Assembly (NCBI RefSeq): GCF_017798165.1
Contig: NZ_CP059068.1
Location: forward strand, 4,092,001-4,156,000
Direction: 5' to 3'
From: Rhodoferax sp. AJA081-3
GTDB taxonomy: Bacteria; Pseudomonadota; Gammaproteobacteria; Burkholderiales; Burkholderiaceae_C
Length of the DNA: 64,000 bases
Shown: piece by piece, positions 8,692-16,448 of the stretch
Numbering within the stretch: the stretch's first letter is position 1
How the letters are laid out: each line of letters opens with the position of its first letter
The notes under the pieces: generated by a model
Seen by the model: the letters and a program-made list of their open reading frames with translations, nothing else
Database searches by the model: none
What the model was told of the DNA's origin: nothing
Program-made: the position numbers and the translations under genes

Positions 8692-10065
8692 ATGGCTTCC
8701 GCTCTCTCCGACAAACTATCCCGCCTCGTCAAAGAAATGCGAGGCCAGGCCCGCATCACCGAAACAAACGTTTCTGACATGTTGCGCGAGGTCCGCATGG
8801 CCCTGCTGGAGGCCGACGTCGCCCTGCCGGTGGTGCGCGACTTCATCGCCCGCGTCAAGGACAAGGCCCTGGGCCAGGAGGTCATGGGTTCGCTGCAGCC
8901 CGGCCAGGTGCTGGTCAGCATCGTCAGCAAGGAGCTGGCCGCCACCATGGGCGAGGGCGTCAGCGACATCAACCTGAATGCCCAGCCGCCCGCCGTGATT
9001 TTGATGGCCGGTCTGCAAGGCGCCGGTAAAACCACCACCACGGCCAAGCTGGCCAAACACCTGATCGAGAAGCGCAAGAAGAAGGTGCTGACCGTATCGG
9101 GCGACGTCTACCGCCCCGCGGCGATCGAACAGTTGAAGACGGTGACGGCCCAGGCCGGTGCCGAATGGTTCCCCAGCACGCCCGACCAAAAACCGGTCGA
9201 CATCGGCCGCGCCGCACTGGACTACGCCAAGAAACACTTCTTTGACGTGCTGCTGGTCGATACCGCTGGCCGCCTGGCCATTGACGAGGCGCTGATGCTT
9301 GAGATCAAGAACCTGCACGCCGCGTTGAACCCGGTTGAGACCCTGTTTGTTGTCGACGCCATGCAGGGCCAGGACGCGGTCAACACCGCCAAGGCCTTCA
9401 AGGAAGCGCTGCCACTGACCGGCATCATCCTGACCAAGCTGGATGGCGATTCACGCGGTGGTGCGGCGCTGTCGGTGCGCCAGATCACCGGCGCGCCGAT
9501 CAAGTTTGCCGGTACCAGCGAAAAGCTGGACGGCCTGGAAGTGTTCGATGCCGAGCGCCATGCGGGCCGTATCCTGGGCATGGGCGACATCCTGGCCCTG
9601 GTGGAGCAGGTCACATCGGGCGTGGACGTTGCCGCGGCGCAAAAGCTGGCGGCCAAGGTCAAGAGCGGTGCTGGTTTTGATTTGAACGATTTTCTGGCCC
9701 AGATCCAGCAGATGAAACAAATGGGCGGCCTGTCCAGCCTGATGGACAAGTTGCCCGCCGCCATGACCGCCAAGGCCGGCAATGTGAACATGGACCAGGC
9801 GGAGAAAGACATCAAGCGCAAGGAAGGCATCATCCACAGCATGACGCCGCTGGAGCGCCGCAAGCCCGAGCTCATCAAGGCCACGCGCAAACGCCGTATC
9901 GCCGCCGGGGCCGGTGTGCATGTTCAGGAGGTCAACCGCATGCTTAAGGAGTTTGAGCAGATGCAGGCCATGATGAAAAAATTCTCCGGCGGCGGCATGA
10001 TGAAGATGATGAAACGTCTGGGGGGCATGAAAGGGATGAAGGGCATGCCGGGGATGCCGTTTTAG
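8692..10065 (+). CDS. ffh: Signal recognition particle GTPase (SRP54)
   Basis: 457 residues, normal for Ffh. The N domain leads into the G domain with P-loop GLQGAGKTTTTAKLA, DVYRPAAIEQL, DTAGRLAIDE and TKLDGDSRGG. The Met-rich M domain, which binds 4.5S RNA and signal sequences, ends in runs of MMK and GMKGMPGM. With 4.5S RNA it targets nascent membrane proteins to FtsY. The ATG at 8692 starts MASALSDKLSRL, where the family begins; an in-frame extension to 8524 overlaps the divergent CorE-like gene and is rejected. The 4.5S RNA gene is not in the window. Confidence 0.97.
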   Translation: MASALSDKLSRLVKEMRGQARITETNVSDMLREVRMALLEADVALPVVRDFIARVKDKALGQEVMGSLQPGQVLVSIVSKELAATMGEGVSDINLNAQPPAVILMAGLQGAGKTTTTAKLAKHLIEKRKKKVLTVSGDVYRPAAIEQLKTVTAQAGAEWFPSTPDQKPVDIGRAALDYAKKHFFDVLLVDTAGRLAIDEALMLEIKNLHAALNPVETLFVVDAMQGQDAVNTAKAFKEALPLTGIILTKLDGDSRGGAALSVRQITGAPIKFAGTSEKLDGLEVFDAERHAGRILGMGDILALVEQVTSGVDVAAAQKLAAKVKSGAGFDLNDFLAQIQQMKQMGGLSSLMDKLPAAMTAKAGNVNMDQAEKDIKRKEGIIHSMTPLERRKPELIKATRKRRIAAGAGVHVQEVNRMLKEFEQMQAMMKKFSGGGMMKMMKRLGGMKGMKGMPGMPF

Positions 10066-10087
10066 TTTTTTGCTCGGGAAGTGCGGG

Positions 10088-10128
10088 CGAGCGCGGCGGG
10101 CATACGCACCGCCTTGCTTACGCGCTCG
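10088..10128. other. GC-rich inverted repeat downstream of ffh
   Basis: CGAGCGCG (10088-10095) and CGCGCTCG (10121-10128) are exact inverted copies flanking a 25-nt loop that itself can pair. There is no T-run, so this is not a typical intrinsic terminator. It lies between the convergent genes ffh and miaB and could reduce read-through or stabilise 3' ends. Confidence 0.3.
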
Positions 10129-10277
10129 CGGGCGGCTGGGTTGGGGATGCCGCTGGGCTTGCTTGAACGACATTGCGGGTATGACGAGGTTGTGGCAACC
10201 GCGAATCCGCTACCGCAAGCCGGTGCAGACGCCCGCCACGCCAGCTGCATCGGCAGACATGCGCCAGCAAACGCGCC

Positions 10278-10324
10278 GCTAGCCCCCGTAAAATAAGCCT
10301 GTACAGCTATATTGTTTATAGCAA
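10278..10324 (+). repeat. Dispersed Comamonadaceae-type repeat, copy 1
   Basis: The first block reads CTAGCCCCCGT; after a variable spacer a small palindrome of the TTGCTAT...ATAGCAA type follows (AGCTAT ... TATAGCAA). It is intergenic between ffh and miaB. Consensus from the copies in this window: GGGGCTNTAGCCCCCGT, 12-20 variable bases, then TTGCTAT, 6-9 bases, GTAGCAA. Confidence 0.75.
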
Positions 10325-10341
10325 AGCGGGGCCTTAACCGA

Positions 10342-11709
10342 TCAGGCCGAAACCGCCTCGCTGGTCACCACTTCTCCTCGCAACGTATAGCTGCGCGTCT
10401 CGGTAATCCGCACATCCACCAGTTGCCCCACCAGCCGCGGCTGGCCGGCAAAGTTCACAACGCGGTTGCACTCGGTGCGACCCATCAGTTCACCGCCATC
10501 GCGTTTGCTGGCGCCCTCCACCAAAATGCGCTGCACCGTGTTCAGGCGGCTCTCGGAGATGCGGGTGATGTTGGCGTTGATGGCGGCTTGCAGGTGCTGC
10601 AGGCGGCGCAGCTTCACATCGTGCGGCGTGTCGTCGTGCAGGTTGGCGGCCGGCGTGCCGGGGCGGGGGCTGAAGATGAAGCTGAAAGAGTTGTCAAAGC
10701 CGATGTCGTCGATCAGCTTCATCATCTTGTTGAAATCGTCCTCGGTTTCACCGGGGAAACCCACAATGAAATCCGAACTCATCGCCATATCGGGGCGGAT
10801 GGCGCGTATCTTGCGCACCGTGCTCTTGTACTCCATGGCCGTGTAGCCGCGTTTCATGGCCATCAGAATCTTGTCGCTGCCGTGCTGCACGGGCAGGTGC
10901 AAATGGCTGACCAGCTTGGGGATCTTGTCGTAGGCCGCGATCAACGAGGGCGTGAACTCGTTGGGGTGGCTGGTCGTGTAACGGATGCGTTCGATGCCGG
11001 GGATGTCGGCCACGTATTCCAGAAGGGTTGCAAAATCGGCCATCTCGCCGCCCATGGCCGCAACGCTTGTGTTGCTGACCATTGGTGCTCTCCAGGCGTT
11101 CACGTTTTGGCCCAGGAGCGTGATTTCCTTGACGCCCTGGTCTGCCAGGCCCGCCACTTCAACCAGCACGTCTTCAAACGGGCGGTTGATCTCGGTGCCA
11201 CGGGTGTAGGGCACCACACAGTAACTGCAGTATTTGTTGCAGCCTTCCATGATGGACACAAAGGCCGACGCGCCTTCCACCTTGGCGGGCGGCAGGTGGT
11301 CGAACTTTTCGATCTCGGGGAAGCTGATGTCCACCTGCGGCTTGTTAAGCGCCTTGCGCGCGTTCAGCATGTCGGGCAGGCGGTGCAGGGTCTGCGGGCC
11401 AAACACCACGTCCACAAAGGGCGCGCGTTTGATGATCTCTGCACCTTCCTGGCTGGCGACACAGCCGCCCACGCCGATCAGCACGCCCTTCTTGGCCAGA
11501 TGGCGCACACGGCCCAGGTCGGAAAACACTTTCTCCTGCGCCTTTTCGCGCACCGAGCAGGTGTTGAACAAAATCAGATCAGCTTCTTCCACGTTTTGTG
11601 TGGATGTGTAGCCCTGGGCGGCGCCCAGCACGTCGGCCATCTTGTCCGAGTCGTACTCGTTCATCTGGCAGCCAAAGGTTTTGATGAATACTTTTTTGTG
11701 GTCGGTCAT
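10342..11709 (-). CDS. miaB: tRNA-2-methylthio-N6-dimethylallyladenosine synthase
   Basis: 455 residues. A radical-SAM methylthiotransferase that adds the 2-methylthio group to i6A37 in tRNAs reading UNN codons. The N-terminal MTTase domain has cysteines C14, C51 and C83 for one iron-sulfur cluster. The radical-SAM domain carries C157-x3-C161-x2-C164 (CNKYCSYC) for the second. The C-terminal TRAM region contains [20 protein letters not shown]. Length and motifs match E. coli MiaB. The ATG at 11709 starts [17 protein letters not shown], the usual beginning. A dispersed repeat lies just upstream. Confidence 0.96.
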   Translation of the reverse strand: MTDHKKVFIKTFGCQMNEYDSDKMADVLGAAQGYTSTQNVEEADLILFNTCSVREKAQEKVFSDLGRVRHLAKKGVLIGVGGCVASQEGAEIIKRAPFVDVVFGPQTLHRLPDMLNARKALNKPQVDISFPEIEKFDHLPPAKVEGASAFVSIMEGCNKYCSYCVVPYTRGTEINRPFEDVLVEVAGLADQGVKEITLLGQNVNAWRAPMVSNTSVAAMGGEMADFATLLEYVADIPGIERIRYTTSHPNEFTPSLIAAYDKIPKLVSHLHLPVQHGSDKILMAMKRGYTAMEYKSTVRKIRAIRPDMAMSSDFIVGFPGETEDDFNKMMKLIDDIGFDNSFSFIFSPRPGTPAANLHDDTPHDVKLRRLQHLQAAINANITRISESRLNTVQRILVEGASKRDGGELMGRTECNRVVNFAGQPRLVGQLVDVRITETRSYTLRGEVVTSEAVSA

Positions 11710-11727
11710 ACGGACCTTTCTGTGGAT

Positions 11728-11776
11728 GCTATAAATTCAATAGCTGCATACGCAGCCTGCACGGGGGCTAGGCCCC
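11728..11776 (-). repeat. Dispersed repeat, copy 2 (reverse orientation)
   Basis: The reverse complement contains GGGGCCTAGCCCCCGT followed, after about 17 bases, by AGCTATTGAATTTATAGC. It is the only full copy with the opposite orientation. It occupies most of the 98-nt gap between the exported protein at 11808 and miaB. Confidence 0.75.
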
Positions 11777-11807
11777 GGTTTGGCTTATAAGTCCTTGCCC
11801 GGGCGGA

Positions 11808-12260
11808 TTACCGGGGGCTGGATGCAGCGGGGGCGCTGGACTTGGCGCCCATCTCACCGGCGCCAGTGCTTGGGTCCGACACGTAGTTGGGCGGCAGGTT
11901 GGCTGCGTCTTTAGACAGCTGTGCCTCGGTGGCATTGAGTATCCAGACCTCGTGCACCATGCCTTGGGGGTCCAAAATATAGTTCACCGGCAGGGACTGG
12001 CCCGCCAGTGAGCCCGACAGCACCAGCATATTGTTGGTCCCACGTATACGGGCACCGGGCGACAGGCGCGCATTCTTGCCGTTGAGCAAGACCTCGGGTG
12101 GGTAGGTGACCTGCAGGGTGCCGCGTTTGGCAGCGGCGGGGAAGGGCCGCACGGCGTCTTGGGCAGAAGTGGCGCCAGTCAGCACCAGCAAGGCGGTGGC
12201 GAGCAGCGCCGCGCGCCATGGGGCGGTTGTAAAGGCGGGAGAGGCGGTGCAGCGGTTCAT
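11808..12260 (-). CDS. Exported protein of unknown function
   Basis: 150 residues from the ATG at 12260. It has a clear signal peptide: positive N-terminus, hydrophobic AALLATALLVLTGA and a probable cleavage site after ATSA near residue 33. The mature part contains GTLQVTYPPEVLLNGKNARLSPGARIRGTNNML and LPVNYILDPQGMVHEVWILNATEA, with no cysteines, and a low-complexity Ala/Ser tail. I recognise it only as a kind of hypothetical protein common in Comamonadaceae. The frame is open upstream into the tRNA and its terminator, so the ATG at the signal peptide is preferred. It precedes miaB on the same strand. Confidence 0.8.
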   Translation of the reverse strand: MNRCTASPAFTTAPWRAALLATALLVLTGATSAQDAVRPFPAAAKRGTLQVTYPPEVLLNGKNARLSPGARIRGTNNMLVLSGSLAGQSLPVNYILDPQGMVHEVWILNATEAQLSKDAANLPPNYVSDPSTGAGEMGAKSSAPAASSPR

Positions 12261-12306
12261 GGTGTATGTCCAGAGGCTGTTGGGAAGGCCTGATTCTAAA
12301 GGCCAG

Positions 12307-12340
12307 AAAAAACCCGCTATTGCCAAGGCAGTAGCGGGTT
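12307..12340 (-). terminator. Intrinsic terminator of tRNA-Met
   Basis: On the minus strand, AACCCGCTA and TAGCGGGTT form a 9-bp stem with a 12-nt loop, followed by a run of six T. It starts 10 nt beyond the encoded CCA of the tRNA and sits ahead of the next gene on that strand. Confidence 0.85.
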
Positions 12341-12350
12341 TTGCGGAACC

Positions 12351-12427
12351 TGGTGGTCGTAGGTGGATTTGAACCACCGACATCAGCATTATGAATGCTG
12401 CGCTCTAACCAACTGAGCTATACGACC
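12351..12427 (-). tRNA. tRNA-Met (anticodon CAT), with encoded CCA
   Basis: 77 nt on the minus strand. The acceptor stem GGTCGTA/TACGACC, D-arm GCTC...GAGC, anticodon stem CAGCA/TGCTG with loop TTCATAA, T-arm GGTGG/CCACC with TTCAAAT and the terminal ACCA are all present. The anticodon lies at 12391-12393 (CAT). The Watson-Crick first pair rules out initiator tRNA. Elongator Met is the likely identity; a lysidine-modified tRNA-Ile with a CAT anticodon cannot be fully excluded by eye. Confidence 0.95.
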
Positions 12428-12451
12428 GAGCCCAGAATTATAGACCAAAAA

Positions 12452-13231
12452 TTACTGGTGGGTAAAGTGGGCAGCGCGCTTGTTCACAAACGCGTCCATG
12501 CCTTCCTTCTGGTCTGCGGTGGCAAACAGGGCGTGGAACAGGCGGCGCTCAAACACGATGCCGTCGGCCAATGTTCCTTCAAACGCGCGGTTGACCGACT
12601 CTTTGGCCGCCATGGTGGCGACTTGTGAGAAGGCGCAGATCTGCAGCGCAGCGCCCAGGGCTTCTTCCTGCAGCTTGTCCAGCGGCACCACGCGGCTGAC
12701 CAGGCCGGCGCGTTCGGCCTCGGTTGCGTCCATCATGCGGCCGGTCAGTGCCAGGTCCATGGCCTTGGCTTTGCCGACGGCGCGGGGCAGGCGTTGTGTG
12801 CCGCCGGCGCCGGGGATGATGCCCAGCTTGATCTCGGGCTGGCCGAACTTGGCGTTGTCGGCGGCGATGATGAAGTCACACATCATGGCCAACTCACAAC
12901 CGCCGCCTAATGCGAAGCCGCTGACCGCCGCAATGACGGGCTTGCGGATGCTGCGAATGGTTTCCCAGTTGCGGGTGATGAAGTCACCCTTGTAGGCATC
13001 GGCAAAGCTGAACTTGGCCATGGCCGTGATGTCGGCGCCAGCAGCAAAAGCTTTTTCGCTGCCGGTGATGACCATGCAGCCGATCGCGGGGTCGGCGTCA
13101 AAACCCTTGAGCGCATTGCCCAGCTCGTCCATCAGCTGGTCGTTCAGGGCATTCAGGGCTTTGGGGCGGTTCAGCGTGATGATGCCGACCTTTTCGCCCT
13201 CAATACGGGTGGTGATGCATTCGTAGTTCAT
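12452..13231 (-). CDS. Enoyl-CoA hydratase
   Basis: 259 residues, standard crotonase length. The oxyanion-hole segments are [13 protein letters not shown] and [12 protein letters not shown]. The two catalytic glutamates are E113 (GGCELAM) and E133 ([15 protein letters not shown]), 20 residues apart as in classical enoyl-CoA hydratases. It should hydrate trans-2-enoyl-CoA in fatty-acid or phenylacetate-type beta-oxidation. It stands alone, so the pathway is open; the overall sequence is closest to the short-chain (PaaF/EchA) type. It is transcribed alone, and a 17-bp inverted repeat lies about 45 bp upstream. Confidence 0.93.
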   Translation of the reverse strand: MNYECITTRIEGEKVGIITLNRPKALNALNDQLMDELGNALKGFDADPAIGCMVITGSEKAFAAGADITAMAKFSFADAYKGDFITRNWETIRSIRKPVIAAVSGFALGGGCELAMMCDFIIAADNAKFGQPEIKLGIIPGAGGTQRLPRAVGKAKAMDLALTGRMMDATEAERAGLVSRVVPLDKLQEEALGAALQICAFSQVATMAAKESVNRAFEGTLADGIVFERRLFHALFATADQKEGMDAFVNKRAAHFTHQ

Positions 13232-13274
13232 GGTGTGGAAATTGATAAGCGGGTTGAAGAAAGCATTGCTTGGG

Positions 13275-13291
13275 TTTAATTGAGAATTAAA
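13275..13291. promoter_or_regulatory. AT-rich inverted repeat upstream of the enoyl-CoA hydratase
   Basis: TTTAATT-GAG-AATTAAA, a perfect 7-3-7 palindrome in an otherwise GC-rich chromosome, 44 bp before the hydratase start. It could be an operator or part of the promoter; no regulator gene is adjacent. Confidence 0.4.
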
Positions 13292-13436
13292 TCAGCATAT
13301 TAAGTACGTTGGTTGCGCGAGCTGGAACATTCAGCTTGATAGTGCAGGAGGGCCACCGTTATAGTGACGCGATTGCATTGGGTGACTGCAGGCTGCTCCA
13401 CCTTGTGCTGTATTTCACAAGAATAGGGGATGATGC

Positions 13437-13808
13437 ATGTCGAGGCGAACACAGCGAGGCAACACAGTATTGGCGGCCTTGGTGACCGGATTTTGCGCCA
13501 TTCTGGTTGCCGTTATCACTCAATGCAGCCAAACCGCCAATTCAAAGGCAGCTTCTTCCGCCGGATCGAAAATCAAGATTGACCGTGCGACCTACCGCGC
13601 TGATGTCAGTCACTCTTGTCTCGCAACTGGAAAAGTTGATGAGCTGTGCAACGATAAGTTGACCTGCTCGGTCCTAGCTGACAACAATCTCTGTGGAGAC
13701 CCCATGTTTGAAACGTCGAAAACTCTAATTGTTGAGTATTCGTGTGGGGACATTGGAAAGTTAGAGCAGGCGGCCGAAGGGCAGAAAGTCTATTTGCGTT
13801 GCAAATAG
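13437..13808 (+). CDS. Membrane-anchored Cys-rich protein with a possible SUEL-lectin-like domain
   Basis: 123 residues; the ATG is preceded by AGGGGA at about 8 nt. Residues 11-29 form one hydrophobic segment ending in C30, so the protein is anchored or exported. The rest contains C61, C71, C77, C86, C103 and C122. The run of features ATY...C61...C71...LTCSVLADNNLCGDP...TLIVEYSC103 resembles the galactose-binding SUEL-lectin pattern (A-x-Y, then C, then C-x-V-x-A-x-N-x-x-x-GDP, then K-x-L-x-V-x-Y-x-C). This is recognition by eye, not a search. No neighbour is functionally linked. G+C is visibly lower than in flanking genes, which hints at transfer. Confidence 0.65.
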   Translation: MSRRTQRGNTVLAALVTGFCAILVAVITQCSQTANSKAASSAGSKIKIDRATYRADVSHSCLATGKVDELCNDKLTCSVLADNNLCGDPMFETSKTLIVEYSCGDIGKLEQAAEGQKVYLRCK

Positions 13809-13832
13809 TTTTGCTTGTGCCCTCGTAATTTT

Positions 13833-15707
13833 TTACTTGGCGGTTTGTGGGCCCAGCCAAGCATCGACCAGGGCAGCGTCTTTGACGGCTAGACGTACAG
13901 CCTGGCTGGCCTTGGGCAGGGTCAATGTCAGGCTTTGCAGGCGCTTGTCGCGTGACACGATAGCCGTCACTTTTTTGGCATTGCCAGCGCACAGCGTGAA
14001 GTCGTCCAGTGACTGCAGGCGCCAGGCGCCGTGGGTATCGCTACCGGCGGGCTGCACGGCGATCCATTCGTCGCCACTGGCAAATCCGGCCTTCTCGGCT
14101 ACACCGCCGCGCAACACCTGCTGGATAAACAGGCCGCCGCTTTCCTTGACACGCAAGCCCAGTTGCTGGGCCACCTGGTCGGGCTCGTGGTGGATCTGCA
14201 CGCCGTGGCGTTCCAGCAGGGTCGGCACCGGCAGGTCGGCCGTGCCGTGGACCCAGCGGGTGATGTCGGGTGCGAAGGATCGGCCGCCCAGCTGGGCCAG
14301 CACGGCCAGCAGGTCCTGCTCGGCCATGGGGCCACCCTGGCAGCGGGCCCACAGCGCACGCATCACGGCGTCCAGTGTGGTTTTGCCCTCGGCGCGCAGC
14401 GTCAGGTCCAGGCACAGGCCCACCAGCGAACCCTTGGTGTAGTAACTGATGGTGGCGTTGGCGGTGTTTTCGTCCTGGCGGTAGTACTTGATCCACGCGT
14501 CAAAACTGGCCTGGGCCACGCTTTGCACCTTGCGCCCCGGTGCCTGGGCTACGCCGTTGATCGTCTTGGTGACCAGCTTGAGGTAGGTTGCGTTGTCGAT
14601 GAGTCCGGCGCGGCGCAGCAGCAGGTCGTCGTAATAACTGGTGAAGCCTTCAAAGAACCACAGCAGCTCGGTGTAGTTCTCTTGGGTGTAGTCGTAGGTG
14701 GCCAGCTCAGTGGGACGCAGGCGCTTGACGTTCCAGGTGTGGAAGTACTCATGGCTGATCAGCCCCAGCAGCGTGGTGTAGCCCTCAGGTTGCTTGTGGG
14801 TGGTGGGGGCCAGTGTGGTGCGTGGCAGACGGGGCAGGTCGGCCCGTTTGCAGATCAGCGCGGTGGAGTTTTTGTGCTCCAGGCCGCCATAACCGTCACC
14901 CACGGCGTTCAGCATGAAGACATAGTCCTTGAACGGAATCGGGCCTGAGCCCCCGTCGCTTTTGCGCGAGTTGCTATTGTTTTTGATGTTATCGCCATGC
15001 CAGAAGCGGATTTCTGCTTCACAAATGGCCTGGGTGTCGGCCAGCAGCTTGGCACCGTCAAAGCTGGGCGGCGCGCCGGCCACCACAAAGCGGTGCGGAA
15101 TTCCGCAGGCGGTGAAGCTGCCGCTCCAGAACGGGCCCATTTCAAACGGGCAGTCCACCAGGGTGTCGTAGTCTTGGCAGAGGTAGGTTCCAAAACCTTG
15201 CTTGTCGACTTTTTGGGCTGTAGCCCCCGTCGCAACTGACCATTGTGCTATGAATTCCGTAGCAACTAGTTCGAGTGAGTGGGGCTGGTCCTGCTGACCC
15301 TCCACTTGCAGGCACAGGCTGGTGCCGTTGAAGAATCCGCGTGTGGCGTCCAGCCAGGCGGTGCGCACCGAGTTGTCAAAGGCGTACACCTCGTAACGTA
15401 CGACCAGGGGCTGGCCGGGGGCGCAGTCCACCACCCAGGTGGCCTTGTCGGTCTGCTGCGCAGCCAGTGCCTTCTTGCCCTGCAGGCAGCTCAGGGTTTG
15501 CAGGTTCTTGGCGAACTCGCGGATGAGGTAGCTGCCCGGTATCCACACTGGCAGGCGCAGCACCTGGCGGGCCGCCGGCGCGGTGATGGTCAATTCAATG
15601 CCAAACAGGTGGGCCTGCAGGTTGGCCACTTCCACGCGGTAGTGGATGGCGGGTGTCGCGGCGGAGCGGGACTTGGCGGGTTTGGATGGGGTGCGTGTGG
15701 TGACCAT
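13833..15707 (-). CDS. M61-family metallopeptidase (glycyl aminopeptidase type) with a PDZ domain
   Basis: 624 residues. The M61 catalytic core has the zinc motif H319-E-Y-F-H323 in GLISHEYFHTWNVKRLRP and the downstream WFFEGFTSYYDD. It is preceded by an N-terminal beta domain and followed by a PDZ-like domain (about 505-600: GLRVKESGGLFIQQVLRGGVAEKAGF). There is no signal peptide, so it is probably cytosolic. Two segments, AQWSVATGATAQKV (about 148-164) and NIKNNSNSRKSDGGSG (about 239-256), coincide with two copies of the dispersed repeat inside the reading frame. The frame is intact. The start lies 11 nt after the dsbC stop. Confidence 0.92.
   Translation of the reverse strand: MVTTRTPSKPAKSRSAATPAIHYRVEVANLQAHLFGIELTITAPAARQVLRLPVWIPGSYLIREFAKNLQTLSCLQGKKALAAQQTDKATWVVDCAPGQPLVVRYEVYAFDNSVRTAWLDATRGFFNGTSLCLQVEGQQDQPHSLELVATEFIAQWSVATGATAQKVDKQGFGTYLCQDYDTLVDCPFEMGPFWSGSFTACGIPHRFVVAGAPPSFDGAKLLADTQAICEAEIRFWHGDNIKNNSNSRKSDGGSGPIPFKDYVFMLNAVGDGYGGLEHKNSTALICKRADLPRLPRTTLAPTTHKQPEGYTTLLGLISHEYFHTWNVKRLRPTELATYDYTQENYTELLWFFEGFTSYYDDLLLRRAGLIDNATYLKLVTKTINGVAQAPGRKVQSVAQASFDAWIKYYRQDENTANATISYYTKGSLVGLCLDLTLRAEGKTTLDAVMRALWARCQGGPMAEQDLLAVLAQLGGRSFAPDITRWVHGTADLPVPTLLERHGVQIHHEPDQVAQQLGLRVKESGGLFIQQVLRGGVAEKAGFASGDEWIAVQPAGSDTHGAWRLQSLDDFTLCAGNAKKVTAIVSRDKRLQSLTLTLPKASQAVRLAVKDAALVDAWLGPQTAK
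14941..14993 (+). repeat. Dispersed repeat, copy 3, inside the M61 peptidase gene
   Basis: Reads GGGCCTGAGCCCCCGT, 14 variable bases, then TTGCTATTGTTTTTGATGTT. It lies antisense to the peptidase and encodes the segment around NIKNNSNSRKSDGG on the minus strand without breaking the frame. Confidence 0.65.
15215..15265 (+). repeat. Dispersed repeat, copy 4, inside the M61 peptidase gene
   Basis: Reads GGGCTGTAGCCCCCGT, a spacer, then GTGCTATGAATTCCGTAGCAA, a near-consensus copy. On the minus strand it encodes VATEFIAQWSVATGATA within the peptidase. It has the same orientation as copy 3, about 275 bp away. Confidence 0.8.
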
Positions 15708-15718
15708 GGATGTGTGAC

Positions 15719-16438
15719 CTAGCCTTTGGCGGCTGCGGCCAACATTTTTTCAATTTGGGCGGCATCGGCGGCACCTGGAACGCGGGTGTCGTCCACGAAA
15801 AACAGGGTCGGGGTGCCGGTGATCTTGTACTTGCGCCCAAACTCGCCATTGCGCACCAGGGCGTTGGTATCACAGTTGGTGGCAGTGACCGGCTGGTCGC
15901 GCACCATGTAATCCAGCCAGGCCTTGCCCTGGTCCTTGGCGCACCAGATGGCCTTGGATTTTTCCACCGAGTCGGCGCCCAGGATGGGGTACAAAAACAT
16001 GTAAACGGTGACGTTGTCCACCTTTTGCAGGTCGCGCTCAAACCGTTTGCAATAGCCGCAGTTGGGGTCTTCAAACACGGCGATCTTGCGTTTGCCATTG
16101 CCGCGCACAATGGTGAAGGCGTCCTTAAAAGGCAGGTCTTCGAACTTCACGGCGGTCAGTTTGGTAATGCGCTCCTCGGTCAGGTTGCGCTTGCCCCGCA
16201 CATCGATGATGTTGCCTTCGATCAGGTAGTTCGCTTGTGCATCGGTGTAAAAAATCTCGCTGCCGTTGATACGCAGTTCGAACACACCGGGGATGGGCGT
16301 TTTGCTGACCTCGTCCACCACCTTGATCTGGGGCAGCCGCTCTGCGATGTTTTTGCGGATTTGTGCCTCTTGTGCCAGGGTGGCACTACAGGCGATGGCA
16401 GCTGCCACAGACAGCAGGGATTTCAGTAAGGTGTTCAT
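15719..16438 (-). CDS. dsbC: Periplasmic thiol:disulfide isomerase
   Basis: 239 residues. Signal peptide MNTLLKSLLSVAAAIACSATLAQ with cleavage near residue 22. The N-terminal dimerisation domain includes FYTDAQANYLIEGNIIDV. The thioredoxin-fold domain has the active site C127-G-Y-C130 (FEDPNCGYCKRF), the cis-proline region KITGTPTLFFVDD and a further cysteine pair (IWCAKDQ, TNCDTN) that matches the structural disulfide of DsbC. It reshuffles wrong disulfides in the periplasm and needs DsbD, which is not here. Gaps of 10-11 nt to both neighbours suggest one transcript. Confidence 0.95.
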   Translation of the reverse strand: MNTLLKSLLSVAAAIACSATLAQEAQIRKNIAERLPQIKVVDEVSKTPIPGVFELRINGSEIFYTDAQANYLIEGNIIDVRGKRNLTEERITKLTAVKFEDLPFKDAFTIVRGNGKRKIAVFEDPNCGYCKRFERDLQKVDNVTVYMFLYPILGADSVEKSKAIWCAKDQGKAWLDYMVRDQPVTATNCDTNALVRNGEFGRKYKITGTPTLFFVDDTRVPGAADAAQIEKMLAAAAKG

Positions 16439-16448
16439 TTAGTCTCAG

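Noticed and set aside
10278..10324. CRISPR array or IS ends based on the dispersed repeats
   Set aside because: Copies are kilobases apart, not tandem, with no regular spacers, no transposase gene and no consistent target duplication visible.
10312..11790. Long open frame antisense to miaB (about 490 codons)
   Set aside because: Antisense shadow of miaB; the translation resembles no family and spans two dispersed-repeat regions.
13833..15707. Pseudogene status for the M61 peptidase because of two internal repeats
   Set aside because: The frame is intact and the HEYFH active site and PDZ domain are complete.
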